In this document: positions 11,516 to 23,216 of the stretch, piece after piece
Position numbering within the stretch: the stretch's first letter is position 1
How the letters are laid out: each line of letters begins with the position of its first letter
Source: Helianthus annuus
Taxonomy: Eukaryota > Streptophyta > Magnoliopsida > Asterales > Asteraceae
Reading direction: 5' to 3'
NCBI RefSeq assembly: GCF_002127325.2
Contig: NC_035443.2
Coordinates: 147,760,415-147,824,414, forward strand
DNA: 64,000 nt
Translations under genes and position numbers: made by a program
Notes under the pieces: model-generated
What the model was told of the DNA's origin: nothing
Seen by the model: the letters and a program-made list of their open reading frames with translations, nothing else
Database searches by the model: none

Positions 11516-12136
11516 CTAGTCGTGTTGCGTTGTTTCCTGGTTTTCCTGGGGTGTCACATCATCCCCCCGTCGATTTGCAATTTCGTACCGAAATTCTGTA
11601 GTAGCTTCAGCCTCAGTAGTGGTTGCACTGTTTCCGAATAACTGGGGATACTTTTCTGTCATCTGGTCTTCGCGTTCCCAGGTGTACTCTGGGCCACGTT
11701 TGGAGTTCCAACGAACTCGGACAAGAGGGATTCTCTTGTGTTTGAGGACCTTAACATCCCGGTCCGTGATTTCAACTGGTTCCTCGACGAACTGCAACCG
11801 CTCGTCGATAGTGAGTTCCTTGAAAGGAACTATGAGGGTCTCATCTGACAGACACTTCTTCAGATTCGACACGTGGAATACGTTATGAACTGCACCAAGT
11901 TCAGCTGGTAGGTTTAGTCTGTAGGCTACTTTGCCTATTCTTTCAGTGATTCCGAACGGTCCAACGTACCGTGGATTGAGCTTGCCTCGTTTACCAAAAC
12001 GAACCACACCCTTCCAGGGTGAGACCTTGAGTAGCACTCGATCCCCAACTTGGAACTCGAGCGGTTTCCGGCGTTTGTTTGCGTAAGCTTTCTGACGGTC
12101 ACGAGCCGCCGCCATGCGTTGTCGTATCTGTGCAAT
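11516..12136 (-). CDS. Gypsy integrase C-terminal region and chromodomain (B, last block)
   Basis: This is the fourth block of B's gag-pol frame, in frame with the block before it and separated only by a TGA at 12139-12137. The first ATG is at 12115. The protein carries the basic [20 protein letters not shown] segment typical of the integrase tail, then HNVFHVSNLKKCL, then a chromodomain-like end (EEPVEITDRDVK to GPEYTWEREDQM) that in chromoviruses steers integration to particular chromatin. The last ~25 codons run past a second palindrome/polypurine-like module (11552-11596), an unusual tail. Confidence 0.9.
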   Translation of the reverse strand: MAQIRQRMAAARDRQKAYANKRRKPLEFQVGDRVLLKVSPWKGVVRFGKRGKLNPRYVGPFGITERIGKVAYRLNLPAELGAVHNVFHVSNLKKCLSDETLIVPFKELTIDERLQFVEEPVEITDRDVKVLKHKRIPLVRVRWNSKRGPEYTWEREDQMTEKYPQLFGNSATTTEAEATTEFRYEIANRRGDDVTPQENQETTQHD

Positions 12137-13477
12137 TCATTTAGTAGCATCAATTACAAGTTCTGGACCTGTGATTTGACTATCCCCCACCTCTGCACAA
12201 CAGAGAGGTGACCGGCATTTACGTCCGTACAATGCCTCGAATGGAGCTGCTTGAATGGTGGTGTGATAACTGTTATTGTAAGAAAACTCCACTAACGGAA
12301 GATACTTTTCCCAGCCGTTGCCAAAATCGATAACACATGCCCGAAGCATGTCTTCCAGAGTTTGAATCGTGCGCTCAGACTGCCCATCCGTCTGAGGGTG
12401 ATAAGCTGTGCTCATGTCTAAACGAGAGCCAAACACTTTGTGCATCGCTTGCCATAGCTCTGAGGTGAATCGTGCATCTCGATCCGAAATAATGGAGGTG
12501 GGCACCCCGTGCCTCGAAAATACTTCTTTAAGATAAACGTCTGCGAGGGTGGAGAACTTATCCGTTTCCTTAATAGCCAGGAAGTGTGCAGACTTGGTGA
12601 GTCGATCCACGATCACCCATATAGTATCATTCCCACGTTGAGATCTAGGTAGGCCAGTAACAAAATCCATGGAAATCTCTTCCCATTTCCACTGTGGTAT
12701 CCTGGGTTGTTGCAGTAGGCCTGAGGGTTTCTGGTACTCTGTCTTGACTCTCGCACAAGTCAAACATTTGCCGACGTACGTTGCGATGAGGGCTTTCATG
12801 CTAGGCCACCAATATGTAGTTCTGATGTCGTGGTACATTTTATCCGAACCTGGATGTACCGAGTAGCGAGACTTGTGAGCTTCATCCATCACAAGTTCTC
12901 GTAAACCGCCGTATAGTGGTACCCAAATACGCCCTGTTACATAGTAGGCGCCGTCTTCCTTCTGTTCTAATCGTTGCCTTGAGCCGCGTAAGGCTTCAGC
13001 CCTGACGTTTTCTGGTTTTAATGCTTCCACCTGAGCATCTCGTATCTGTGCAGGAAGACTAGACTGAATGGTGAGCTGCAAAGCTCGTACACGCCTAGGT
13101 AGAGTGTCCTTCCGACTGAGAGCGTCAGCGACGACATTGGCCTTGCCTGGATGGTACTTGATGGCGCATTCGTAATCATTAAGCAGCTCGACCCATCGTC
13201 GTTGACGCATGTTCAATTCCTTCTGCTTGAAGATATGCTCGAGACTCCTGTGATCGGTGTAAATAGTGCACTTGGTACCGTACAGGTAGTGTCGCCATAT
13301 CTTAAGTGCAAATACAACAGCTCCCAGCTCTAAATCGTGCGTCGTGTTGTTCCGTTCATGAACTTTGAATTGACGAGAAGCGTAAGCAATAACCTTATCC
13401 CGCTGCATCAATACACAACCGAGCCCCTGTATCGATGCGTCATAATAAACCACGAAGTCATCTGTGCCCTCTGGCAA
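12137..13477 (-). CDS. Gypsy RNase H and integrase (B, third block)
   Basis: 446 codons, in frame with its neighbours. RNase H comes first: YYDAS near residue 11 (D13), E50, D75 and D118 are the expected acidic residues. The integrase zinc finger has H201, H208, C238 and C241. The catalytic triad is D271, D332 and E368, with exactly 35 residues between the last two. The block is bounded by TAA (13480-13478) upstream and TGA (12139-12137) downstream, so it could not be made as part of a polyprotein without readthrough. All catalytic residues are intact, which points to recent inactivation. Confidence 0.93.
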   Translation of the reverse strand: MPEGTDDFVVYYDASIQGLGCVLMQRDKVIAYASRQFKVHERNNTTHDLELGAVVFALKIWRHYLYGTKCTIYTDHRSLEHIFKQKELNMRQRRWVELLNDYECAIKYHPGKANVVADALSRKDTLPRRVRALQLTIQSSLPAQIRDAQVEALKPENVRAEALRGSRQRLEQKEDGAYYVTGRIWVPLYGGLRELVMDEAHKSRYSVHPGSDKMYHDIRTTYWWPSMKALIATYVGKCLTCARVKTEYQKPSGLLQQPRIPQWKWEEISMDFVTGLPRSQRGNDTIWVIVDRLTKSAHFLAIKETDKFSTLADVYLKEVFSRHGVPTSIISDRDARFTSELWQAMHKVFGSRLDMSTAYHPQTDGQSERTIQTLEDMLRACVIDFGNGWEKYLPLVEFSYNNSYHTTIQAAPFEALYGRKCRSPLCCAEVGDSQITGPELVIDATK

Positions 13478-14104
13478 TTAGAGAATAGGTGCGCTGCAAA
13501 GCCTATCCTTTAGGTACTGGAAAGCGGTTTCCTGGGACTCTCCCCAACGGTAGGTGACACCTTTCTGTGTCAGTAGCGTAAGCGGCTGTGCGATCTTCGA
13601 AAAGTCTTTGATGAATCTCCTGTAATAACCCGCCAAACCCAAGAATTGGCGTATTTCTGTCGGTGTACGCGGTGCAGGCCAGTTCCTGATCGAATCTACC
13701 TTGGATGGATCGACATGGATCCCATCCCTGTTTACCACATGGCCTAAGAAGTGGACTTCACGAAGCCAGAAGTCGCACTTAGAAAACTTGGCGTACAGTT
13801 GTTCCTTTCGAAGGAGTTCCAAGATAAGTCGTAAGTGCTGCTCGTGTTCCTCCTGACTCTTGGAGTAGATCAGAATGTCGTCGATGAATACTATAACGAA
13901 CTTGTCTAGATAGGGTTTGCACACCCTGTTCATCAAATCCATAAATACGGCAGGCGCGTTCGTTAACCCAAACGGCATGACAAGAAACTCGTAGTGACCG
14001 TAGCGAGTTCTGAATGCGGTTTTGGAGACGTCCTCATCCTGGACTCTCAGCTGATGATACCCTGACCTCAAGTCTATCTTGGAGTAGTAACTCGACCCCT
14101 GCAA
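13478..14104 (-). CDS. Gypsy reverse transcriptase, palm and connection (B, second block)
   Basis: 208 codons following directly in frame after a TAG at 14107-14105. It shows [12 protein letters not shown], then the RT active-site box FIDDILIYS, then [11 protein letters not shown] and [19 protein letters not shown] of the connection region. It ends at TAA 13480-13478, just before the RNase H block. The nonsense codon at its start separates it from the RT N-terminus in the preceding block. Confidence 0.92.
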   Translation of the reverse strand: MQGSSYYSKIDLRSGYHQLRVQDEDVSKTAFRTRYGHYEFLVMPFGLTNAPAVFMDLMNRVCKPYLDKFVIVFIDDILIYSKSQEEHEQHLRLILELLRKEQLYAKFSKCDFWLREVHFLGHVVNRDGIHVDPSKVDSIRNWPAPRTPTEIRQFLGLAGYYRRFIKDFSKIAQPLTLLTQKGVTYRWGESQETAFQYLKDRLCSAPIL

Positions 14105-16150
14105 CTAGTCGAATAAGTCGTCTATACGCGGGAGAGGATAACGGTTCTTCACCGTCACCTTGTTCAGTTCACGGTAGTCGATGCACATCCTGAAAGTGCC
14201 ATCCTTCTTTTTCACGAAAAGTACTGGAGCTCCCCAAGGCGAAGAGCTTGGACGAATAAAGCCCTTATCCAAGAGCTCTTGTAGCTGCTTTGACAATTCT
14301 TCCAGTTCAGTTGGAGCCAAACGATACGGTGCGCGGGCTATAGGTGCTGCTCCTGGAGCTAGCTCGACTTGAAACTCGACTTGACGATGAGGTGGTAAAC
14401 TAGGTAAGTCTTCGGGAAACACTTGAGGAAACTCACGTACAACTGGAATATCCTCTATCCTTTTCTCTTTCGCCGATGCATCAGTAACAAGTGCCAAAAT
14501 GGCAGTATGACCCTTTCGTAAACATTTCTGAGCCTTCAAGAAAGAGATGATGCCAACCACAGCACCACTCTTGTCGCCTTGAACTTCGAGAGGTTCCTTC
14601 CCCGTACGAGGAATACGAATGATCTTCTCCTTGCATAGGATCTCCGCCTGCTGCTTGGATAACCAATCCATGCCGATGACGATGTCGAAACTACCCAGAA
14701 CTATTGGAATAAGATCAATCGAGAAGGTCTGACCCGCTAGAACGATGTTACAACCCTTGACTATATGCGTGGCTTCTACACTTTTACCATTTGCTAGTTC
14801 TACGACATGTTTGGTGTTTAGAGGTGTTGGCGTACGTTTTAACAATTTACTCATTTTCAAAGACATATAACTCGTATCTGCACCCGAATCAAACAAAACA
14901 GTAACATAAATATCGTCGAGAAGAAACTTACCCATAACGACGTTGGGATCATTTCTGGCATCACCCTGCCCCAACACAAATGCACGACCCCTTGCTGCAT
15001 TGCCGTTGTTGTTCCCACCATTGTTGTTGTTGTTGCCATTTCCCTGATTGTTATTATTGTTGTTGTTCTGGTTCCTGTTTAGCTGAGGACAGTGCCTTTT
15101 GAAGTGCCCTTCTGCGCCGCAACGAAAACACCCCTTGTTGCCCTGTTGCTGATTCTGTGCTTGTGGCTGCTGCTGATTCTGGTTCGCAGGCCGAGGGCTT
15201 CTACAATCTTTGGCCTCATGACCCATCTTGAGGCATCTTTGACAGCGACCCTTGTTACACTGGCCACTGTGGTGTCTGTTGTAGTTGTTACACTTTGGGA
15301 GGTTCCCTCGATATCCGCCCTGCCTGTGGCTGCCTGAGGAGTGCTGACAGGGACTCTGATAACTGTCAGTCTTTCGCTGCTGAACCTGTGACTGAACTGA
15401 AGTTGATTCCTTGCTAGAATCCCCATCCCATTTTCTTTTGTTGTCACTGGGAGTAGCAGAAGTGGTGACAACAGTAGTGGTAGCACTGATGCGTTTTGGC
15501 AGTTTGTTCTGTTCCACTGCCTGATCCGTAATACGATGAGCAAGGCGCTGAATAGCTTGGATATTATCAAGATTAGCCGATGTCACATGGCTCTGGATCT
15601 CTGGCGCTAACCCCTTGAGATACAACTCAATGCGCTTGATTGGAGGGTCCACCATAGTGGGACACAACACGGCCAGCTCGTTCGACCGTTTAGTATAGGC
15701 TTCAATTTCTGACCCAGTCATTTTCAAATGGTAAAACTCATCCTCCAGCTTGTGGATGTCTTCTCGAGTGCAGTATTCCTTTTTTATCAGTTCCTTGAAA
15801 TCATTCCAAGGGGTGGCGTTAGCAGCTGCCAACCCTAAGATCTGCACTTGCGCGTTCCACCAAGTTAACGCGATCCCCTCTAAGGTACCAGTGGCATACT
15901 TGACCCTGCGAGCCTCAGGGCATTCACACATTTCAAATACTGATTCTAGCTTCTCAAACCAACGGAGGAGTCCCACTGCCCCCTCTGTGCCACTGAATGT
16001 GCTTGGACGACAGTCCATAAAGTTCTTGAAAGTGCAAACGGGCTGATGAGCGTGTTGACCTCCTGCGTTTGCAGCTGCAAATGCCGCAGCAACTTGTTCA
16101 TTGATAAGAGCCGTCAACTGGGATTGTGTCATGTTGATACGTCCGGCCAT
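14105..16150 (-). CDS. Gypsy gag - protease - RT N-terminus (B, first block)
   Basis: 681 codons from ATG at 16150. Residues ~40-215 form the gag capsid-like region ([20 protein letters not shown]). Two CCHC knuckles are at C303-C316 ([14 protein letters not shown]) and C341-C354 ([14 protein letters not shown]), followed by an Asn/Gly-rich linker. The aspartic protease motif is DSGAD at ~421-425 and GMDWL near 494. The RT begins around 600 and ends mid-domain at a TAG (14107-14105). The ATG is ~300 bp from the PBS, a normal leader length. Apart from three in-frame stops, 16150-11516 is one continuous frame of 1545 codons. Confidence 0.93.
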   Translation of the reverse strand: MAGRINMTQSQLTALINEQVAAAFAAANAGGQHAHQPVCTFKNFMDCRPSTFSGTEGAVGLLRWFEKLESVFEMCECPEARRVKYATGTLEGIALTWWNAQVQILGLAAANATPWNDFKELIKKEYCTREDIHKLEDEFYHLKMTGSEIEAYTKRSNELAVLCPTMVDPPIKRIELYLKGLAPEIQSHVTSANLDNIQAIQRLAHRITDQAVEQNKLPKRISATTTVVTTSATPSDNKRKWDGDSSKESTSVQSQVQQRKTDSYQSPCQHSSGSHRQGGYRGNLPKCNNYNRHHSGQCNKGRCQRCLKMGHEAKDCRSPRPANQNQQQPQAQNQQQGNKGCFRCGAEGHFKRHCPQLNRNQNNNNNNNQGNGNNNNNGGNNNGNAARGRAFVLGQGDARNDPNVVMGKFLLDDIYVTVLFDSGADTSYMSLKMSKLLKRTPTPLNTKHVVELANGKSVEATHIVKGCNIVLAGQTFSIDLIPIVLGSFDIVIGMDWLSKQQAEILCKEKIIRIPRTGKEPLEVQGDKSGAVVGIISFLKAQKCLRKGHTAILALVTDASAKEKRIEDIPVVREFPQVFPEDLPSLPPHRQVEFQVELAPGAAPIARAPYRLAPTELEELSKQLQELLDKGFIRPSSSPWGAPVLFVKKKDGTFRMCIDYRELNKVTVKNRYPLPRIDDLFD

Positions 16151-16455
16151 TGATCTTCACATCAAAGGCAACATAAGTGAGAAAGGTTCGCGAATAGTGC
16201 GATGACAGAAGAGTGTAAGCACACAAGTGTTTTCAAGCAATAACAAGTAGTGAGCAATGTAATCTAAGCGTACCATGAGCAAAGTTCTATGTAATTCTAG
16301 CAAGTAGCCAATAAACATAAACCTTATTACCTAGGATGTTGAGTCTTGCATGTGGAGCGAGGCGTCGTTGTGGATCGTTGAGCACTGTACTGGTTATAGT
16401 CTGGTTTTAATAAAAACGTTTTCCCATATTAAAACCGAGTTCTCTATAACCAATG

Positions 16456-16467
16456 GCTCTGATACCA
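16456..16467 (-). other. Primer-binding site of B
   Basis: The minus strand reads TGGTATCAGAGC, 3 bp from the right LTR at 16471. The leader between here and the gag ATG at 16150 has no ORF. Confidence 0.92.
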
Positions 16468-16470
16468 ATC

Positions 16471-18954
16471 TGTCACACCCCCAAAATCCACCCGCGGAGT
16501 ACCACCGCTTGGAGGCGTGACATGACCAGGATCAAGCCACCAATCATATAGAACAATATAAATAGTAAAAGTAATTGCTATTAAACCAAACCAAATCCAT
16601 ATGAAAGGTGTTCCAAAGCATAAGTAAGTTATCATGTTTAGCGGAAGCGTATAATTAAAACCCATCATAAAAAAAGTATCAAATGTCATAAGTGTTTAAC
16701 AAAACAATCATGATCCAAGCCCACAACGACCAGCTCCTCCCTGTGCAAGCTCCATGTATCTAACGACCTGCAAGGCATGTAACAGAGGATCAACAACTAG
16801 TTGAGCGAGTTCACAGAAAGTAAGTGCGTAATGGTAAGTTCGTATGTAACATGTGGCTCTACTGGGCCGATAGTACGTTCTATTGGTGGGGGCTTCCCAT
16901 GTTGTATAACCACTAGACTATTCGTAACTATAAGTGTTCTACATATCCCGAGAACAGTAACACGTACAAGTTTACGTAGGTTTTACGTAAGTAATCCTTC
17001 ACAACCGAGGATAGGGGTACGCGGGGGATTACGTAGGTTTTACGTAAGTGCCTGACACAACCGAGGCAGTAGTGAGTATAAGTTCACGTAGGTTTTACGT
17101 GAGTGTCCTTCACAACCTGAGGACAGTGAGCAATACAAGTATACGTAGGTTTTACGTATGTGTCCTGCACAACCGAGGACGATAGTATGGTAGTCTAGTA
17201 ACAGTGTAAGTACAGTTCTATTCAATCTCAATCCTTCAATCCCAATTCCCGTGCCCTGGGAATCCCATGCCTTAGTAAGAGTGTGAACTCACCTTGGTTT
17301 GCTCGGTATGCTTAACTATGTGCTCACGAGAAATCAGTCAAGTCCTATAGTGCACGTATACTCAATCAGTTCACGTTCATAATGTTTCACGTACAATCAG
17401 TATTACAGAATGGTTTGGCATTTAACATCAAATAACACATAACCAATTTGCCAATCATACCAGGTTCAAAGTTACATGAAGTTCCTTAACTAACTATCAT
17501 GCTTAACAGAGTTAATATGTTTGACCGAGTTAATACAGTTTACACTTAACAGGGTTAACCATTTAACTGACATAACAAAGTTAACAACTCAACCGTTTAA
17601 CAGGGGTTTTGATGATTAACAGAGTTTGCATACTTAACCAGGTTACAAACTAACAGAGCTATAACTAACAGAGTTAATGTTCAACAGTTAACTGAACTAA
17701 CAGGGCCGAAATCCCTTTTGAGTGACGAAATCACTTTGGGCCGAAATCCCTTGGGCCGAAAACACCAAGGTGTTTTCGTTGGGGATAGGGTTTTCGGTGG
17801 GATACATTATCATCAACAACATCATTTACACAACCCAGCACCCTAATCTCATCTACGGTTACATTATCTTCATCACCCAACCTTCAATCAACAGACTCAT
17901 GTAATCATATGATTTATTTTATGACAATCATCAACATTCAATCACTATTCAATATAAACAAGTTGATATGATCATTCAGTGCACGCATAGACAGAACCAT
18001 AATCTGCTAAATTATTTACTATTTATACGAATATACAAACAGGTTATCAACATTTATCGAACATAAACATCATGCATCACATCACCGATTTTGCATTAGA
18101 TTACACGACTCCCGAATATACAAATCAGTTCAAAATCATATGCTCATCATCATTACTTTTATCAATTTTAACATCAATGGCCGACAACTGCAAACCACCA
18201 CAAGAGATTATTGGACCAATTAGATTTTGGGTGGGTTTGACTAATGTTAGGCTGAAATCATGTGTCACATGCAAACCGTATGTGTCATCAGTGAGCTCAT
18301 GTGCATTTATAAGATCATGTGCATCTTCAGAGACAATAAATATCCACAATCATTATGTCTAGGGTTTTCACATGCAATCACATAATATATCATCTCACAT
18401 GCAATTATGAATCATGGCCGACAACATGGGTTCCTTATCTATTTAGCTGCACATCATAGTCAAAAGAGGTTTACCTCAGAGTAATCAATTGGAAGGAAAC
18501 AAAGAGAGGGGGCCTGCCGTCGCACACAAAGGAAGTACTCTAGGGTTTGCCGAATGACTGTTTTCTCGCGTAACGGTTCTAACAAAGCTATATCTAATCG
18601 TCACTTGGGCCAAGCCCACTTCCTGTTTTCGCCGGCTTCGTATAGGACGAAAACACACTAGTGTTTTCGGCTAAGTGTGATTTCGTGAGTGGGTGCTTGG
18701 CAAAGTTCCATGTTTTAATTGAAGAACATGATATTAATTCTAATTATATTATCAACCTACACCTCAATATGATACACGCCACATATATAAAACACACTTA
18801 ATACACACCGGATATAACTCATCAGTTACAATACGATTTAACATAGTACCCACGTGTACAGTTGTGAAACAAACAAGTCGTGAAAACAACCAATCCAAAC
18901 AATTAATGTGCAATAAATACGAAGATGGAAATCTTGGAAACTCGAGTTGTCACA
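16471..18954 (-). repeat. 5' LTR of B (right)
   Basis: 2484 bp, TGTCACACCC...TGTCACA, followed by the duplicated aagac. It contains four ~55-60-bp units with tacgtaggttttacgtaagt (about 16970-17180), the aacagagttaa word array (about 17500-17700) and gggccgaaatccctt words (about 17703-17760). Two short ORFs at 17722 and 18072 are present in both LTRs and are noncoding by context. Confidence 0.93.
16970..17185. repeat. Tandem ~60-bp units in B LTR
   Basis: Four units share tacgtaggttttacgtaagt followed by a cctgcacaaccgagga-type block. A2 inserted within the corresponding array of the left LTR, at acgta. Confidence 0.88.
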
Positions 18955-19062
18955 AAGACACTTGTTACTTTCGCTTATACAGACATTTCTAGTTTCGCTT
19001 ATTCAGTCATACACTGTTTCGCTTGTTTGTCACATTTTTCAAAAACTTGAAAATTTTTCTAA

Positions 19063-22000
19063 GTGTTGATTGATTTTGCAGGTACGTTCACGATGCATGA
19101 TATTTTCTTGAACCCGTTCAGCGACATGTACGCATTCACGGGAAATTCCGGAAACGATGATACTTCATCAAGCAAAGAAAATGAGAATCCGCCGAAAGAA
19201 AAGAAAAAGGAAGCTTGGGAATCGGAGAGTGCCTTTGGAACATTCAATAGACCCCCAAAGCTTATGGCTATCGAGGAGTACAGTCGGTGGTCTAGGAAGT
19301 TTGAAGATTGGCTGATGGCATTCGCATTTCCCAGCTGGAAAAGTTTGAAGAACGGTTATGCAAATGGAAACAAAAATGGTGAAGCGTTAAGATCGGCTGA
19401 AGAGATTGATGCATTTGTAGCCGAGCAAAAATGTGTGGCTTTGTTGTTCCAATCTGTCCGAGAACACATTATTTCCTTGATTGATTATTCAAACGCTAAA
19501 GATCTATGGAACAAACTTAAAGCAAAATGTTTAGGAAGCGAGGAAATTGTGAAAAACAAACGAAAACTTCTTAGAAAAGAATTTGATCTTTTTGGATGTC
19601 TAAAGAACGAGTCGGTTTGTAAAATGATAGAAAGATTTGGTCATCTGAAGCTGGAATTAGCACGACATGATATCACATATCCTGAGGATGAGCTTATCGA
19701 CAAATTGTTCGATTCGTTATCGGACGAGATGGATTGGAGATACTATGCACTGATGTAGAAGAATACCATCAACGCACCAGAAAAGTTGACATTAGATTTG
19801 TTGATTGAAAAACTCGAGAGTCACGAGTTGGAGCTGAAGAAGACATACAAAGTCAATCACTCATCTTATCAACAAAATTTAGATCTTTATTATCCAAAAA
19901 GTATGATGCCAAAAGCAACTTCTCCCAAAACTGCATTTTCTGCTGAGAATGTCTCGACAGCAAGCAAAGAAAGTTAGAGCAGTCACAGCAGTGGAAGTCA
20001 CAGTGGTTATCACAGTGGATTTTCATCATCTGCAAGTCATTCTGATGCAAAGTTTCAGTGCAACATCGCAATAGATTTGAAGAATGCTCAGAATTTTGAC
20101 GAGGAGTCGGCTAAACAATAGATGCTCTTCTTGGCATCTGTGTTGGAATCATATGAGGGGTTGGTGGCTGGTAAGATCGGGAACACAAATCTGACGAAGG
20201 AAGATTATGACCAAATAGATCCTGAAGAAATGGAGCTAATCGATATTCGTTGGGCTATGGCTAGTGTTGTTCGTCGTGGTCAGCGCTTCATGGAAATAAC
20301 TGGCAGAAAGACGATTGGTGGTCCATCTACAAAGCTGGGGTTCGATAAATCGAAGGTGACATGCTTCAAGTGTAAGCAGAAGGGTCACTTTAAACGAGAA
20401 TGCAGAAATGCTTATGCTGATGAGTCGGAGAACCCTTTCAGAAACGATTACTACAAGAAGGCGATTTATCACCATAATAAATCTGAGCCGCCTAGATTGA
20501 AGCAGTCTGAAGATAACAGAGAGAAATCTAGAGCTCTTGCAATGATCTACGATGATGAGGGGTATGATTGGAGTAAAGATGTTTTACCGGAAGAAGATGC
20601 GGTTGGTTACGCATTCATGGCGAAAAATGATGAACCTATTCCGTGGAAAGATGATCGCACTGAAGAGCAGAAGTATAGCTATCGGAAAATGATTGCTGAA
20701 AACAGAATCATCAGAATTTCTCGTATCTTTCTGGAAGCTAGAAGAGCGAGAAGATGGGATCCGGACAGGGAGTGTTATCTTGATGAGTATGGAAATATTG
20801 CGATTGATGACAAAACGCTTGATCTGGAAGCCATCATCAAGGAGATAAAAGAAGATGATGAGTATTGGCAGCACAAATGGTGGGGAACTCCAACTGAGAA
20901 AATGAAAGAAGAAGAGAAAGAGAAAGAAGAGAAAGAGAAAAAGGAGAAAGAAAACATCGAGAAAGCAAAGCAGATTGATACCGGCATTATCGATACAACA
21001 CAGGAGTTGACGGCAGAGAACCTGGGAAAAATGGCTGACAAAGTGCTAGCTGCTAAAGCACTTGAGGTAGACTCTAACTCCGTGTCTGAGTCAAAAGGCC
21101 AGGTCAGTCCAAACTCGACAACAACTGCGTCAGGTAAAAAGATCGAAGGAAATGCTGATTGCAAAAATTGCAACAAAGAATGCAAATTTTGTAACACTGT
21201 CACGTATCTCAACGGTGAGAAAATTAAAGATCTGACAGCAAAAGTCAGAAGCGTTGAGAATCAGATTCTTAGGCGTGACAAAACTGGTAAAGCTTCAACA
21301 GAACGGATTAAAGAATTAACTGCTCAAATTGAAATTGATAAAATTGATCATGAAAAAGTTAAACAGGAAAATTAAAAGCTAATTCTTGAAAACCGTCAGA
21401 TTTCTGAAAAATTTGAAAAACTCAAAAGCATAGTAAAAGATAGTGATGATCGAAATGGTAAAACTTTTAAAGAAAACGAACATCTAAAAGCAGTGCTGAG
21501 AGTAAAAGAAGAATCAATTAACAAACAACTGGATGAAATCGCTAAATTGAAACTTAAAGTTCAAGAGGCTGAAATTGAAAACGATCGAATCCAGTTGAAG
21601 CTTAACAGCTATAGCTCCGCAAGCTTTGTTTTGCAACATATTGTTCCACAACCCATTGGCAAAAACAAAGCTGGCGAAGATGTGTATTCTGATGGAACCG
21701 GGGTGGGTTTTCACAAAGTTCCACCGCCGATTTTAGATAACTACACGAAAAAGCAATCTGTTTTGGTTGAACTTGAGGAAGAAAGTGAAGTTAAACTTTC
21801 GGAGAACATTGATGTCACGTTCACATCTTCCAATGATGATAGTGTCCAAAATGATATTGTAAAAGGTGTTGTTGAAAACGTGTTAAAAACAGATAGTGAC
21901 ACTACTGAGGAAGCTGGGTGTTTCTTGGACAACTACATTCCGAAACAAAAGTCCAAGAACAAATTAAATGATGAACCTACTCTTGTCATGTACAAGATGT

Positions 22001-22775
22001 CGGGATCGGATAAGTTGTTTTCGGATTCAGAGTTTTTGATTGAGAATGTAAACATGAACAAATTGACAAATGTTTTCAAGTTGGTCGAAGTTGAGTTGTC
22101 AGCTGTGAACAATCTGAGTCAAAAGAGAAGTAGAATGAGATTTGAGAAAGAAAAGGTTTACAACAAGAAATCTATTAATCCACCACGTGTTTATAATAAC
22201 AACAGAAACAACTGGTCGGGTGGTTATCAGGGGGGTAAGCTATATCAGAAAAGAAATGTTCCAAACAAGAGGTTTGTCGAGAAGAAAAAGTTTGTGAACA
22301 GTTCGAGCTCACTGGCTGATGAAGAAAAAGAAATTTTTACAAAATCAAACAAAGAATTCTTTGAGAAAAAAACTTCTCAGTCTCAGTCTGAAGGCACAAG
22401 TCGAGGTGTTGATACTCGCACTTGCTTTAGATGTAATCAAGTTGGTCACATTGCACGAAAGTGTACTACTGTGAAGCCTAAGACTGAAACTGTGAAGACT
22501 CAACAGAAGAAAGTTGACGTGAAGGGTAAAACACCAATGTTGAGAAAAAGAGTGTGAAAAATGAACCCGTAAAGAAGTTGGTAACTCAAAACGACAAATT
22601 TTACAAAAAGGTTGCATTATCTCAACAAGTTTGGAAACCAAAAGTTGAGAAGAAAATTTTAACTTCTGAGGTGAAAAAGGCTGAAGAATCAATTACGGTT
22701 GATTATGATGCAAATTTTCCACCTCTCAAGGCTGAAATTCAAAATTCAAATTGCAAGAGTCAAGGTTACACCTAA
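19063..22775 (+). pseudogene. SIRE-type copia gag (C), broken
   Basis: One frame runs 19063-22557 with in-frame stops at 19756-19758, 19975-19977, 20119-20121 and 21373-21375. A frameshift in an A-rich run near 22545-22555 moves the tail to 22554-22775. Order: capsid-like region (PPKLMAIEEYSRWSRKFEDW, then LGSEEIVKNKRKLLRKEFDL), first CCHC knuckle CFKCKQKGHFKREC near 20360, a charged Glu/Lys-rich segment (20900-20980), a long heptad-like coiled-coil region (21300-21600), a second knuckle CFRCNQVGHIARKC near 22420, and a tail with YDANFPPL. The start may be ATG 19063 or 19093. The great length (~1200 codons) supports SIRE/Maximus. Confidence 0.88.
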
Positions 22776-22895
22776 GGCTGATGAGGCCTGGGTGGACTCG
22801 ATGTTTAACTAAGCAGTTTGAATTGCCGGAGCTTCCTGGATCGCGAAGCATGAATCGACATCGTTCTTGAAGTTGTTTAAGTCATAGTTTGTTAT

Positions 22896-23216
22896 GTGCA
22901 GGATCTTCCAAAACTTGTATCTAGATGGATCATGGATAGTGGAGCTTCGAGACATATGACAGGGAAGACTACGTTGCTGTATGATGTGAGAAACATTAAT
23001 GGTGGTTATGTAGGTTTTGCGGGTAATCAAGGAGGAAAGATTATAGGTGAAGGAATGTTATCCAACGGGATTGTAATGTTTGAGAGAGTTAACTACATCG
23101 CTGAGCTGGAGAATAATCTGCTAAGTATCTCCCAGATCTGTGACAGGATGTACACTACTCACTTCACTGACAAAGAATGTTTGATCTTGAAACCGGGATT
23201 TGTGATACCTGAGTAA
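22896..23216 (+). pseudogene. Copia protease (C)
   Basis: The 106-codon block begins just before WIMDSGASRHMTG, with the catalytic D14 of the aspartic protease, followed by a substrate-flap-like GNQGGKIIGEGM stretch and NLLSISQICD, the usual lead-in to the integrase region. It is out of frame with gag (stops lie between 22776 and 22895) and ends in TAA at 23214-23216, overlapping by one base the ATG that opens the integrase block. Confidence 0.85.

Larger units (their letters stand above)
5019..18954 (-). mobile_element. Element B: Tekay-like Ty3/gypsy chromovirus, nearly complete
   Basis: Left LTR 5019-11457 (2486 bp once the A2 insertion and its duplicated 5 bp are removed), internal region with one gag-pol frame on the minus strand (16150-11516), PBS complement at 16456-16467, right LTR 16471-18954 (2484 bp). 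Both LTRs start TGTCACACCC and end TGTCACA, and the insertion is flanked by aagac. The two LTRs look very similar by eye, so the insertion appears young. It landed inside the leader of copia element C. Confidence 0.95.
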
